From the NCBI RefSeq assembly GCF_022581195.2, contig NC_061456.1, forward strand, positions 6,326,501-6,390,500: DNA of 64,000 nt. Reading direction: 5' to 3'. The stretch comes from Helicoverpa zea (taxonomy: Eukaryota; Arthropoda; Insecta; Lepidoptera; Noctuidae). A program made the position numbers and the translations under genes. This document shows, one piece after another, positions 1 through 12,000 of the stretch (positions within the stretch are counted from its first letter, which is position 1; the number at the start of each line of letters is the position of its first letter). The notes under the pieces are model-generated. The model worked only from the letters and a program-made list of their open reading frames with translations. It ran no database searches and had not been told where the DNA came from.

Positions 1-1851
1 TAAAATTGCATTCTTAAAGGGTTGATTTGTCGTAAACCCCCTCCAGATGCAAGCTCATTTAATTTAGCTGGAGAGGTTGACAATCCCTTTCACTCGATCA
101 CGTCCTTCAGATATTGGTACAGAACCTTTCTACTTGACGAGCACTTGGCGAGCTTTATTCACTTGCGCGAAGTATTATGTACTTTCCTGTAGACGTGAGA
201 GCAACCACTAGTCTTCAGGAATAGTTAAAGTCGGTACCATTCTTGCGTAGAATAGGTTCAGTTAAAGTTAAAACGCGTTACCTTATATTTAATGCTTGTA
301 AAATGGAGTGGGAAAGGTTGTATATTTCAGATGTTGGTTGATCATGTTGGCATGTGTTAAGTATAGTTTATCCGAGTACATCCGGGTAGATAAGACATTT
401 ATTATTGACGTACATAATCGTTATGTATTTATTGTTAATGTGGATATTATATACAGTTATATCTTTCAATCTATTTTCTTTCCTTTATTGTCTTCCACAG
501 CGTCTATCTCTTTTTTCTTCCAATCTCTTTTCACAGGTATGCTCGAAGAGAGGTCTTTAGAAATAAGCATTGCCTTTGTTAATTCTTTCTTTAATGTTGT
601 CTTTCTATATCGTGTGTGTACAAGAATTCATAAATAAATCACTGCGTGCCTGCCTCCTTGTTGAGGAAATAGCAGTTTACTTTCGCATTAAACCAATTAA
701 AATAACTAAGTTTATCGTAATACTCTATCAAACATTAGAGCCAGCAAATTTTATTGCCTTTTAAAATGTCTTAGCAAAAACGTACAATTAGAGCATCGAT
801 CATAGTTGTAATTGTTGTTACTCTTACCTAGAACAATGCAGTACAGTTACAAATACAATGTAAACGCACTCGTTGTCCAGTGCAAGGCAATTAATAGTTG
901 TTTGCATTCAGTTCGGTAAATTAAGACTGATTGGTGTAACTAAGCGTTTCCTCGCGGCACCGGCATCTCGACGTCTTGACTCATTTGGGTCCATTTGTTC
1001 AACGGCCCGTTGCACTTTATTGTGTCGGCCCTGGATGTATCTTTATTAATATTGTTCTCATTCTATATTGCTTTAGTAGGGTGGGAAGTAATTATTTGAA
1101 GTGAAACATGGAGGTAGGAATCGGCCAAAATGCATTCGATTTGTATTCATTTGAAACAATGCGCAGTTACGCTATCTGCGCTTGTCTTGCTATTTATAAA
1201 TTCATCAATTACATTATTCTAATACTTTGACAGTGTACATTTATAGTGCAATAGAAATATGTGTGCACTATTTGAGGACAACTGTGTATAACTACAATCA
1301 CAAAGTATGCGGATTACATACAACAACGCGTTAACTTTATTTCGTAACCGTGAAAATAGGTTGAAGATCCGATTGAATATAAAAGAGCATCATTACTCTT
1401 CTTGAATAGGAATGTGAGTATTGTTGGCAAATAAATAAACGCAGGCATATGGCAGCAACAGCTATTGTAGGCCATCTATGAAGATAGTTCGCTACTTGCA
1501 AACCAGACTGGTCAATATCCTAAAAGCCTTAAAGTCCAGTCTTGTCAAGTTACATAGAAACTGGGGATGTGGTGTTTCAATAAACAAACAGACGTTCAAG
1601 TCGAAAATTGAAGCAAATATAGCTAAATTCTTTTTAGGCTGGTGACGTAAATAAAAGTTTGGATTTGGGAAGCCTATTAATTGGGTCTTAGTTTGTTGAC
1701 GCAAATGAAATCGAATAAGTGAGATTCGTGTCCACTTGTTCTTATGACTGTCACGGATATGTTGCTGAATCGATTTTCAATTAGTCACAAATATTAACGG
1801 TATTGTACATGCGTTCGTTAAAGCCTTTTTATTGTCCTACTGCTAGGTACA

Positions 1852-2242
1852 GGGGCCCGATTCTCCTAATTTTACTTAAGTGTCATACGATTCACGTTCG
1901 ACTGAGATCCAATCCCGACTCAATTACGATTGAAGCGTTTGTGGCATTCCGCTATTTTTTCTTTGAAATAAACGTTTTTATCCTTTTCTGTCATTCAATA
2001 ATGAACCATTTTGTCTGCAAATGATTTAAGATTGCAATTTGATTGTAGAGCAAACTATCGTATAGACCAAAATCACCAAAATAGCAGGCCAATCGCAAAC
2101 CAATCGAATGTCGTTGGAATACGATTGGTCTTATAATATATTAGTAGCAGAATGCCCGATGTGGTTAAAAATGCTATTGCGATCATATTGCGATTCGATT
2201 TCTATTCGATTTGACTTTATTAACTTAGGAGAATCGGGCCCC
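1852..2242. mobile_element. Inverted-repeat (MITE-like) element, intact copy 1
   Basis: The element is 391 bp, bounded by the 18-bp terminal inverted repeat GGGGCCCGATTCTCCTAA and its exact complement at 2225-2242. It encodes no protein. The interior is rich in short motifs in both orientations around ACGATTG/CAATCG. A diverged second copy at 4611-14138 carries nested insertions, so this copy serves as the empty-site reference: its sequence runs uninterrupted through the position where the BEL element entered copy 2. I see no clear target-site duplication. The right end directly abuts a SINE. The superfamily cannot be assigned by eye. Confidence 0.75.
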
Positions 2243-2487
2243 AGGCCTCCTCTCACACGGAGAAGGATTGAGCATTAATCATCACGCTTGCTCAATGCGG
2301 GTTCGTGATGTCGGACTTCATAGTCCAGGTTTCGTCAAGATGTTTTCCTTCACCTTTTAATTAGCCATTGGTGTCTAAAATATAATAAAAGTACATGCAA
2401 ACTTAGAAAAGTTACACTGGTAGTAGCCTGACCTGGAATCGAACCCACACACTCATACATGTGAGGTTGGTGCTTTACCCACCACGT
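2243..2487 (-). mobile_element. tRNA-derived SINE, antisense
   Basis: Read on the minus strand, the right end begins with a tRNA-like head: an A-box-like TGGTGGGTAAAGCACC and a B-box-like GGGTTCGATTCC about 40 bases later. A body follows with the phrases AGTCCAGGTTT and CACGGAGAAGGATTGAGC, which I recognise from a common lepidopteran SINE family. It lacks a foldable full tRNA, so it is not a tRNA gene. Its 3' end meets the inverted-repeat element at 2242. Confidence 0.65.
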
Positions 2488-3097
2488 CTTTTTTTTTCAT
2501 TGCATTATGATTGTACATTCGTTACGTAAGTTAAAGATGATTCATGAGTTCAAAACACAAATAAAGAAAGATTTTGCCCCAAAAGTACGATATTATATCA
2601 TCTAAAATACGATGACTAAATTCATCGCATCATTCATCGCCCTTGCACTGTTACACGCAATCTGCTTAAATAATAAATACCATTGTTAATACAATGAGAG
2701 ATGCCGTGATTCTGGGACAATGTTAGGCTTGTATAATAAACATGCAATATAATGTACTACGTCTCTGACGGCATGGTGCGCTAATCGAGATTTGTAAACA
2801 TTGATAATTTTGCTAATGTAGGACTACTACCGATGTGTACACGAACCAACACGGCTCCAGCTGCTGACCTATATTATGAGCTAATCGCTTGTGCTACTGT
2901 AATCTAAAAATAATTTCAATTTGATGGATGCCAATGAAATATTGGGTCACTTGAGAAATTCGTAACACTCAACGATAGTTAGACTCGAATAATGTCTCTC
3001 ATATTTAATTTAATTATCAAAACCATTGTGAGAGATATATTGTGATATTGGTACTTATTAGGTACCTTACTTACTACCCTATTTTTGTTACTTTTAG

Positions 3098-6000
3098 GTG
3101 CTTACGGCGACTACTACCGGCTGTTGACCCCAGGTCACTACGAAGTGACAGCGAGCCACCCCGGGTATTTCCCAGTGTCACGCGTGGCGACCGTACCTCG
3201 ATACCAGACTGCTGCTCATGTCCTGAACTTTAAACTCGAGGTGAGTTAATATCATAACAAAAACAGTTGTCACAAATGTTTATAAACATGATTCTTTTTT
3301 TTTAATAATGGAATTTTTATATCAATGACCGATTGATTTTGGGTTTTCTATCGAAATATAAACAATAATTGGGGATCCCCACATGATGTAAGCGTAATCG
3401 TAATGATGAATAATGAGGTATGTATCTCAATCTAAGTAAACAGTCACTCGTTAATATTTACAAATACCTATTCCTGTCGATATTATAACGAGTGTTTAAA
3501 ACCTTTCCACCCTCGTTCGGTTAAATGAACTCGAATGTTATAATAGTGACATGTGTGCCTCATGACGTTCCGACTGCGTCACACAAAAGCTTCCCACTGA
3601 AGCTTTGACGCAATTCTTACCTCCCACGCGATTCCTACGTGCGATTACAATAAACGAATGTCAAGTTAATGTGACTTTCGGTGAACAGTACACACAAAGG
3701 CTGCACGTGACGACTTAACTGAACATTTGAAGGATAGCTAAAGGATAACGGAGATTTTATTAGAAAGAAGAAAGAAGAAAGAAAGAAAGAAAAACCATTT
3801 ATTAACGCAAACGACGCAAAAGCAATAAAACAAATAAAACTAATTACAAAACAAACAAACATTTAGTAAATACGCTGCATTTGCGCCACCTTGCCACATT
3901 TGCGCCACCTTTATTAAGCAATTTCAACCATTATCCACATCCCAAAATGAATAGCAAGGTTTATTGCAACAGTATTGTATTGTAAAGTTCTCTTACGAAC
4001 CAAGTTTGTTATCAAGCCCAGTGCTGTCGCGAACGAATCAATCTGCAATATGACGCATATTGATGTTGGTATATAATATTCGATAATAATGTATGGGTAT
4101 TTACGGTCATTGGGTGCAGATAACATTATCACAGTTATATGTGCCATCCGCTGTCATATGCAACTTGTGTGTCTATAAATCGATATGTTTGATTGATTAA
4201 TCAACAGGATTTGATTCCACTATTAGTTTATTACGTATAGTTTCTTCAAGATTTTCGGTTTCTAACGAACGAAACGATATGCACAGTGATGCATTTAAAA
4301 AAATATTTTTTCATTACTGTTTTCTTTGGTCACAATAAACAAAATACATAAAAATACCTACCTACCTACCCTCTATTGTAAGCAAATCCAATTCAGCAAT
4401 GTCGAATAAGGGATAATCGTTCGTAAGCTGTTTTAACGACGCAGTATCAATTTCTAAATACAAGGAAAGCCATAAATCTCATTAGAGCCGCTAATTATTT
4501 AATCAGATTTGATTATTTTAACGCTGTGTTTATTTAGCGTGACGTTTTATAGAAAATTAACTTTTATGGGACCTATGTTCGTTAATTAATTCTGGTTATC
4601 AGATTGCCCAGGGGCCCGATTCTTCTAATTTTACATAAGCAACATACGATTCACATTCGACTGCGATCCAATCACGACTCGATTACGATTGAAGCGTATG
4701 TGGCATTCCGCTATTTTTTCTTTGTAATAAACAATTTTATCCTTTTCTGTCATTCAATGATGAATCTGAGGGCACGGCAGTGCCCCAGCCAAGACTCGAG
4801 CAAAGCGGGCACGGCCGTACCATCTTTTCTCGAAGCGTTTCGCGGCTATTTCAGCCCCCTGTATCTTCCATGTGAACAAAGCTAGGAGTTTAGGTTTTCG
4901 ATGACCAAGAGTAAGTATTGGAACAAGCTCAGTCTCAAAATTACAAGACATTTGAATAAATAGTTTACGAGTTATGAGCGATCAAAGTTACACCATTTTA
5001 TCACTGACTCACTCACTGACCGATCATCAAAAGTCTAAGGTACTTCTAGCAAACTGAGAACCTTCAAATTTGGCACCAAGATAGGTTATCAGCTATGGCG
5101 CATGTTTAGTCCATGGTGATCTCAAATTCCAATCAGTCCAATCGTAAAATCATGTCCATATAGAATTTATCAATTCAATGGTATTTACACATTATTTCAA
5201 GGAGCGGCTTTTAACTTGTGCTCATGGCCAAGTCAATATTATTGTAAAGTGAACGAAACTATTGATATAGTCACAAAATATTGATTTATTATTACAAATA
5301 AAGTTGAACAGGACTTGGCTTCTATGCGATCTCAAAACTTTTTACGGTGGAGGGATTGCGTAGAGGATTGGCTTTTTTTTACATTTAATGTTTTTGGTGG
5401 GATCATTTTGTCTGCCAATGATTTACGATTGCAATATGATTGTAGAGCAAACTACCGTATAGACCAAAATCACCAAAATAGCAGACCAATCGCAAACCAA
5501 TCGAATGTCGTTTGTTCGGGCTTTCACCGAACAATAATAGACATGTCAGCAAAATGCTCAAACTGCGCTGTATGCATTTAACATTTTATAAATATCTAGG
5601 TAAAGTAAAAATACAAGTAGTACGTTTTCGGATAGCATTTCGGGCGCGACTCAATCTCATTCACCTCATTAATTTTAGTTGTTATCCCATTTGCATCTTT
5701 TACTGAAATATAGTTATCTTATAATCTTCAATCTTAGTTTATCTTAATCTTACCCCAACCCCGAACATTGGTCCTTCGAGCTATCGTGGCGGGACCATTA
5801 CGCGAGTGCCAATAAACTGTATCGTGTGAGTGTCTCGCTTGGAACTTTTTACCAAACCTTGGAAAACCGAACTGAGGACATTTCTACATCCCATTGGTCC
5901 TGAATAAGCCTGCTTCACGTCACCCCTTCGTGCTGGTACTTCAGGTTTGTTCTTGCAGCCACCTCGCGAGGACAATTGATCTCCAAAGAAGCCTTCAGTT

Positions 6001-9000
6001 CAAGTAAGGTCTCCCTTTTATCCTTATAATGTCGAATATGGCAGACCTTTTGTCAACTCAACATCAACTAATCGAAGCCATAGATGGGCTCTTCACTAAT
6101 TTCAAGAAGGATGGTGCAGAGCGCAAGACCCCAGATTACCTGCGTCGTCGATTAGCTACCTTAGAACAATACTTTACAGAGTTCCATAATAATCACATGA
6201 CACTGCTGTCGTTTGGTGATAAATCTCATACATATTTCAGTACCAATCAATACGATCAAATGACTGAAAAATATAACACCATTAAAACTACTATTCAGAA
6301 CTATAACCCCAGCGCAAACAGACCGCAAACCCCAATATTAAAACCTCCTACGTTCCAAGCCACTACAGAAAGTAAAGCGACGTCTATGCCTCAGGCTGCT
6401 TCTAAATCTCCTGCTCTTGAAGAAGGTAAAGCCGAAAGTCTCTTCAAAAAGCAAGCTACCAATTTTAAGGCTTTTCTAAGAACAACTTCCAATATCGACC
6501 TTGATCTTGTTACGGAAAAGTGGGAGTTTGAAGACCTCCTGAAGACGTTACAATCTCGTTGGGCGGTTATCGACTCCACTCATTGGGAGTTAGACAACGA
6601 GTATAGTGGATCCAACCCCGAGTACGAAGAGCAATTTACTCATTATGAGAACTATTATAACAAAATTAAGAAAGACATCAATCAGAAAATGTGGTCCGTT
6701 GCGCATATTGAAAAGTCAACCCCTAAAATGGAAATAGTCACCTTTGAAGGAAACTACAATAAGTGGATTTCGTTCAAAGATCTTTTTACCGAAGCAGTCC
6801 ACAATAACCCCTCGTTGTCGAATGCGCAAAAGATGCAGTTCCTCAAGAGTAAGATCAAAGGTGAGCCGGAAAAATTGATCCAACACCTCCAAATAAGCTC
6901 CGACAATTATCTTGTATGTTGGAATATTCTCAATCACCGGTATAATAATAAACGACTGATTTTTACATCTTATCTTAATAATATCATGAATATCCCTTCG
7001 AACCAACAACAATCATCAAATCATATAAAACGCATTCACGACACCACGTACGAGAGCGTGAATGCCATTAAGAATCTGGGAGTCGATGTGTCGTCGTGGG
7101 ATCCTTTCTTAGTATGTATATTGTCACAAAAATTGGATGCAGATACGTACGAGGATTATCTTCAAGCATTAAAATCCCCGCGAGAGTTGCCCGTCTTGGA
7201 AGACTTCTTAAACTTTTTAGAAAATAAGTTTATGACGCTGGAAGGTTCTCGTAAGAAGCTAGAAAATAACACGCATAAAACATCTCAATCTCAAGTTAAC
7301 CACAATCAGAAACCATCATCCTTAAAGGGTTCCAGTTTTAATCGAAATTATAACAATTTTAAAACGAATTACTCAACAAACCAAGTTTCGCAAGTTTCGC
7401 AATTGTCAAAGTCCAAACGCAAAATTAACTATCGCAAGCAATGCCCTATTTGCAACTCTAACGATCATCGAATTCATGTATGTCAGAAACTAATGGAATT
7501 GCAACCTAATGAACGTAAAAATGCTGTTGCTAACCTGAACCTTTGTATTAATTGTTTACATTATCACGAAGGCAAAAAATGTTTTTCCGAAATAAGATGC
7601 AAGGAATGCAATAAAGAACATAATACTATTTTGCATGAATCATTTACCTCGCATCGATCTGGGTCAAATGCAGCCACGATTACTAAGCCGAAATCTCAAG
7701 AGCAAGACAGCGGTATTGTGGCGTCGCTGCTTAAAGAACCCTCGGAAATATTGCTTGCCACAGCAATAATTGATGTACAGGCAGTGGACGGATCCTACCA
7801 AAAAATGAGAGTGCTGCTAGATCAAGGGTCACAAACATCAATCATTAGGGAAAGCGCAGCTCAGTTATTAAGATTACCACGTCGGAAATGTAACGGGTAT
7901 ATATCCGGAATAGGAAATAAGGAAAACAACTGTAAGGGCAGGCTTACCATCAAGTGTTCGTCGCTGGTTAGTAATTTCAGCTTTGAAACAGACGTGTATA
8001 TAATGAATACACTCATAAATAACTTACCTAGTTGTACCTTACCTAAGCCAGACTGGCCTACTCTGAAGCAAATAACTTTAGCAGATCCCGAATTCTACAA
8101 GAGTAGGCCTATTGATATCCTATTTGGGGCAGATATCTATTCCGCTATCCTTATGGATGGTATCTGTCGATCAGAGGGTATGGTGCCCATTGCTCAACAA
8201 ACTCAATTGGGATGGATCTTAAGCGGCAACTATAAAACGTATCATTGTAACGTGATCTTAAAGAATATCGAAGACATTCAACAATTTTGGGAAATAGAAG
8301 ACATACATGAACCTTCAGCGTTATCAGAAGAAGACCAAAAATGCATCGAATTCTACCAAGCTTCAACCTCTAGACGGGAAGACGGAAGCTACGTCGTTAG
8401 AATCCCATTCAAAGAAAACTTTGAAGAAAATATTGGCGAGTCGAAGAAAAAATCGATTGCTCAATTCTTCCAAATGGAGCGTAAACTAAGTAAACAACCA
8501 GCACTGGCACGGGACTATAAAAAGTTTATCGCTGAATATCTAGAGCTCGGACATATGATACTGGCCGCGCCACACGGAGAGTCGGGTTGCTACCTATCGC
8601 ACCATGGTGTCCAAAGAGCTGAGTCAGCAACTACTAAATTGCGAGTTGTCTTCAATGCTTCGGCAAAAACCTCGAGTGGATACAGTCTTAATGATCTTAT
8701 GTGCCGAGGTCCTAACTTACAACAAGACCTGCAGAGTCTTATCCTAAAATGGAGACAATTTAGATACGCCTTTACAGCAGATATAGAGAAGATGTTTCGC
8801 AGAATCTGGCTGCATCCAGAAGATCAGAAATACCAGAAGATTATCTGGAGAAATCATGAATCCCAACCTTTAAAGGAGTACCAGCTAGCAACAGTTACCT
8901 ATGGCACAAAAGCCGCACCTTTTTTGGCTATGATGACGCTGAAGCAGCTGGCTACTGATGAAAGACAAAACTACTTACACAGTTCTGCTCCTAACATCTT

Positions 9001-12000
9001 GGAAAACTCGTTCTACATGGATGATCTCCTCCATGGTGAGCATACAGCAACAGCGGCTATTCAGCGCAAAGCAGAGATGATCAGCTTGCTCAAATCGGGT
9101 GGGTTTAATCTCAGAAAATGGCGATCGAATTTGCCAGAGTTAATAGACAGTACTGAGGCATCTGAGTTTGACTTTAAGCAACCGGAGTCAACGAAAACTT
9201 TAGGTCTTCGGTGGCAATCAAAAAATGATCAATTTATCTTCCATCCAATAGAATTTACCTCGCAAGAAGTTCTTACAAAGAGACAATTTTTATCTCAAAT
9301 ATCAAAAATTTTTGACCCTTTGGGCTGGCTCGCTCCAGTTACTATTAAATTTAAGATCTTGTTCCAAGAACTATGGAAATCAGACCTGGGTTGGGACCGC
9401 CCCGTCCCTCAACAAATCGCTTTGGAGTGGAATACTATTAAAGACGATTTATACCATATATCTCTTATTAAAATACCACGATGGATTCAAACTCGTGCAG
9501 AAGATAATATTGAACTCCATGGTTTCTGCGACGCTAGCACAAAAGCATACGCCTGTGTCGTGTATGGCAAGATACGCCGAGAAAAGGAAGTCCACGTAAC
9601 ACTTATCGCAGCAAAATCAAAGGTAATACCGCTGAAAAGGCCGCAATCGATCCCGCGCTTAGAACTTTGTGGCGCTCTGTTATTGTCAAAACTCATGCGC
9701 AAAATCATCCTATCTCTAACGAACTACAAGGTGAATATTTATGGCTGGACTGACTCCACGGCTGCTCTTGGTTGGTTAAATGGAGAACCGGAGAAATGGA
9801 AACCCTTTGTGGCGAACCGAGTAAGGACTATTACGGAAGTAATCCCCAAAGATAACTGGGGTTACGTAAAGTCCAAAGAAAACCCCGCAGATTGCGCAAG
9901 CGTAGTTTACCCGCTTCTCAAATAGCCAATCATTCCCTGTGGTGGCAGGGACCAGACTGGTTATCACAAAACACGCCTAACAAATCTCATAAGATGTCAA
10001 TGTATAATAACAACGAGGAGCTCCGAAGGAAAGAGGAAGTAAACACGGTCATTGTTAAATTGTCAGAAAATGCTATAATTCATCAATTATTTATAAAGTA
10101 TAGCACTTTAAGGAAAGTTACTCGGGTATTAGCTTACATCAACAAATTCATTAACATTGTTGTTTATAAGAAAAAACGAACGTGTTTCCTTACGCTGCAA
10201 GAAATAAAGGCGGCCAGAGAAATGTTGATTAAGCACGTCCAGCAAGAGCACTTTGGTGAAGAAATATCGCGGTTGCGAAATAATGAATCACTCAATAAGA
10301 AAAGCCAGATTCTTAACCTCAATCCCATACTAGACTCTCACCAAATAGTACGTGTCGGGGGCCGACTTAAACATTCAAACCTTGATCCAGAAATGAAGCA
10401 TCCTATCATAATCCCCAATAAATCGAAGTTAGCAGATCTTATCATAGATGAATCCCACGAACTTGTATTTCATGGTGGAGTAAAGATGACTACTGGATTT
10501 ATACGAAAAAGATACTGGATTCTTGGAGGAAATAGAGCTACAAAGAAAAGGTTAAGAATGTGTGTCAAATGTAAAAGAAGTAATCCCATACCACAACATC
10601 AAATAATGGGGGACCTACCTCCTGCACGATTGATTCCTAACCGGCCCTTCTACCACACCGGAATAGATTATACCGGACATATTTTCATTAAGGCGAACAA
10701 AGGTCGTGGTATTAAAACCTGTAAAGGATACATCGCAGTCTTTGTTTGTATGGTAACTAAAGCCATACACCTAGAAATAGTCTCCGACCTAACAGCGTCA
10801 GCATTTATTTCTGCACTCAGGCGGATGTCGGCTAGAAGAGGAGTTCCCGGGCACATCTATAGCGATCAGGGAACGAACTTCATTGGAGCCAACAAAGTCT
10901 TAAAACAAGAGCTCGCTGAAATAACATCTATCCTGTCTAACAAGGAAGTAACCTCGACAATTGCTGAAATGAATATTGAGTGGCATTTCAACGCCCCATC
11001 ATGGCCATCTGCTGGTGGACTCTGGGAAGCCGCAGTGAAAAGCCTTAAACATCATCTCAAACGAGTCGTGGGAGAGCAAAAACTAACCTACGAAGAATAT
11101 ACTACCCTATTATCTCAACTCGAGGCTTGTTTGAACTCAAGACCACTGTGCCCTCTGACTGAAGATCCTGGAGATCTCGATTTTTTGACCCCGGCTCACT
11201 TTTTGGCAAGTGGCCCCAACTTAACGATCTTTGAAACAGAGCACGACCTCAGAACGCGGTGGCACCTGACACAGAAAATCTATCAAGATATTTGGGATAA
11301 GTGGAAAACTGACTACCTCTCGCAGCTTTCTACTAGAGCCAAATGGAGAAAGTGTCAAAAGGATCTCAACCTCAACGACATCGTTATCATAAAGGACGAC
11401 AACCTTCCACCAGGGAAATGGAGCCTAGGTCGCGTAGTAGCGCTACATCCTGGAAGTGACGGACACGTACGAGTTGTCACACTTAAAACCAAAAATGGAT
11501 ACTTCAAACGCCCGGTGGTAAAACTGTCCTTACTGCCAACAAATAAAAATGATCAAGATGAAAATGCTGCAAAGGTCCAGGGTAACTCTACTATGACGAG
11601 GAAAAAACGTCCCATCTCATTCTCCGCTATCGTTCTATCTTTGACCTTATTTTTGTTGACACTAATAAACAGCGCACAAGCATCCTACAACTTCACACAG
11701 CTGACCAACAATAGTGTCTACTTCGATAAATTATCTAATATGCATTTAATTAGAGACGATTGGCATTTAATAGTTTACTATGACACACGGCCTTATCAAG
11801 AAGGTACAGCGGCATTCATAAAGTATCTCAAATATCTTGAAACCTTATGCGCTACGATTAGAAAACAGACACCTTGCGACGGCGTCATGTTACAACTCGA
11901 GCACGAGTTCGAAGAAATGAAACATTATAATAATATTATTATGATGAATGACACACTTATGACTAATAAGAAACGCCGGCGGCGCGGCCTGCTAGACGGA

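Larger units (their letters stand above)
1..3097. other. Noncoding stretch, probably carboxypeptidase intron
   Basis: This AT-rich stretch precedes the first recognisable exon at 3098. I found no segment encoding the zinc-binding part of an M14 carboxypeptidase, so the upstream exons should lie before the window. Short open frames here have no recognisable domain. The only structured items are the inverted-repeat element at 1852-2242 and the SINE next to it. Confidence 0.55.

Noticed and set aside
2440..2487. tRNA-like A and B boxes
   Set aside because: Embedded in a SINE with a non-tRNA body and no full cloverleaf, so not a functional tRNA gene.
5512..5706. Two identical 64-codon open frames (also at 13756-13950)
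   Set aside because: They are chance frames inside the two identical LTRs, not a protein family.
9892..9925. Programmed -1 frameshift as the sole explanation for the ORF overlap
   Set aside because: No slippery heptamer is visible, and the break falls where relatives read continuously; a one-base loss is simpler, though not proven.
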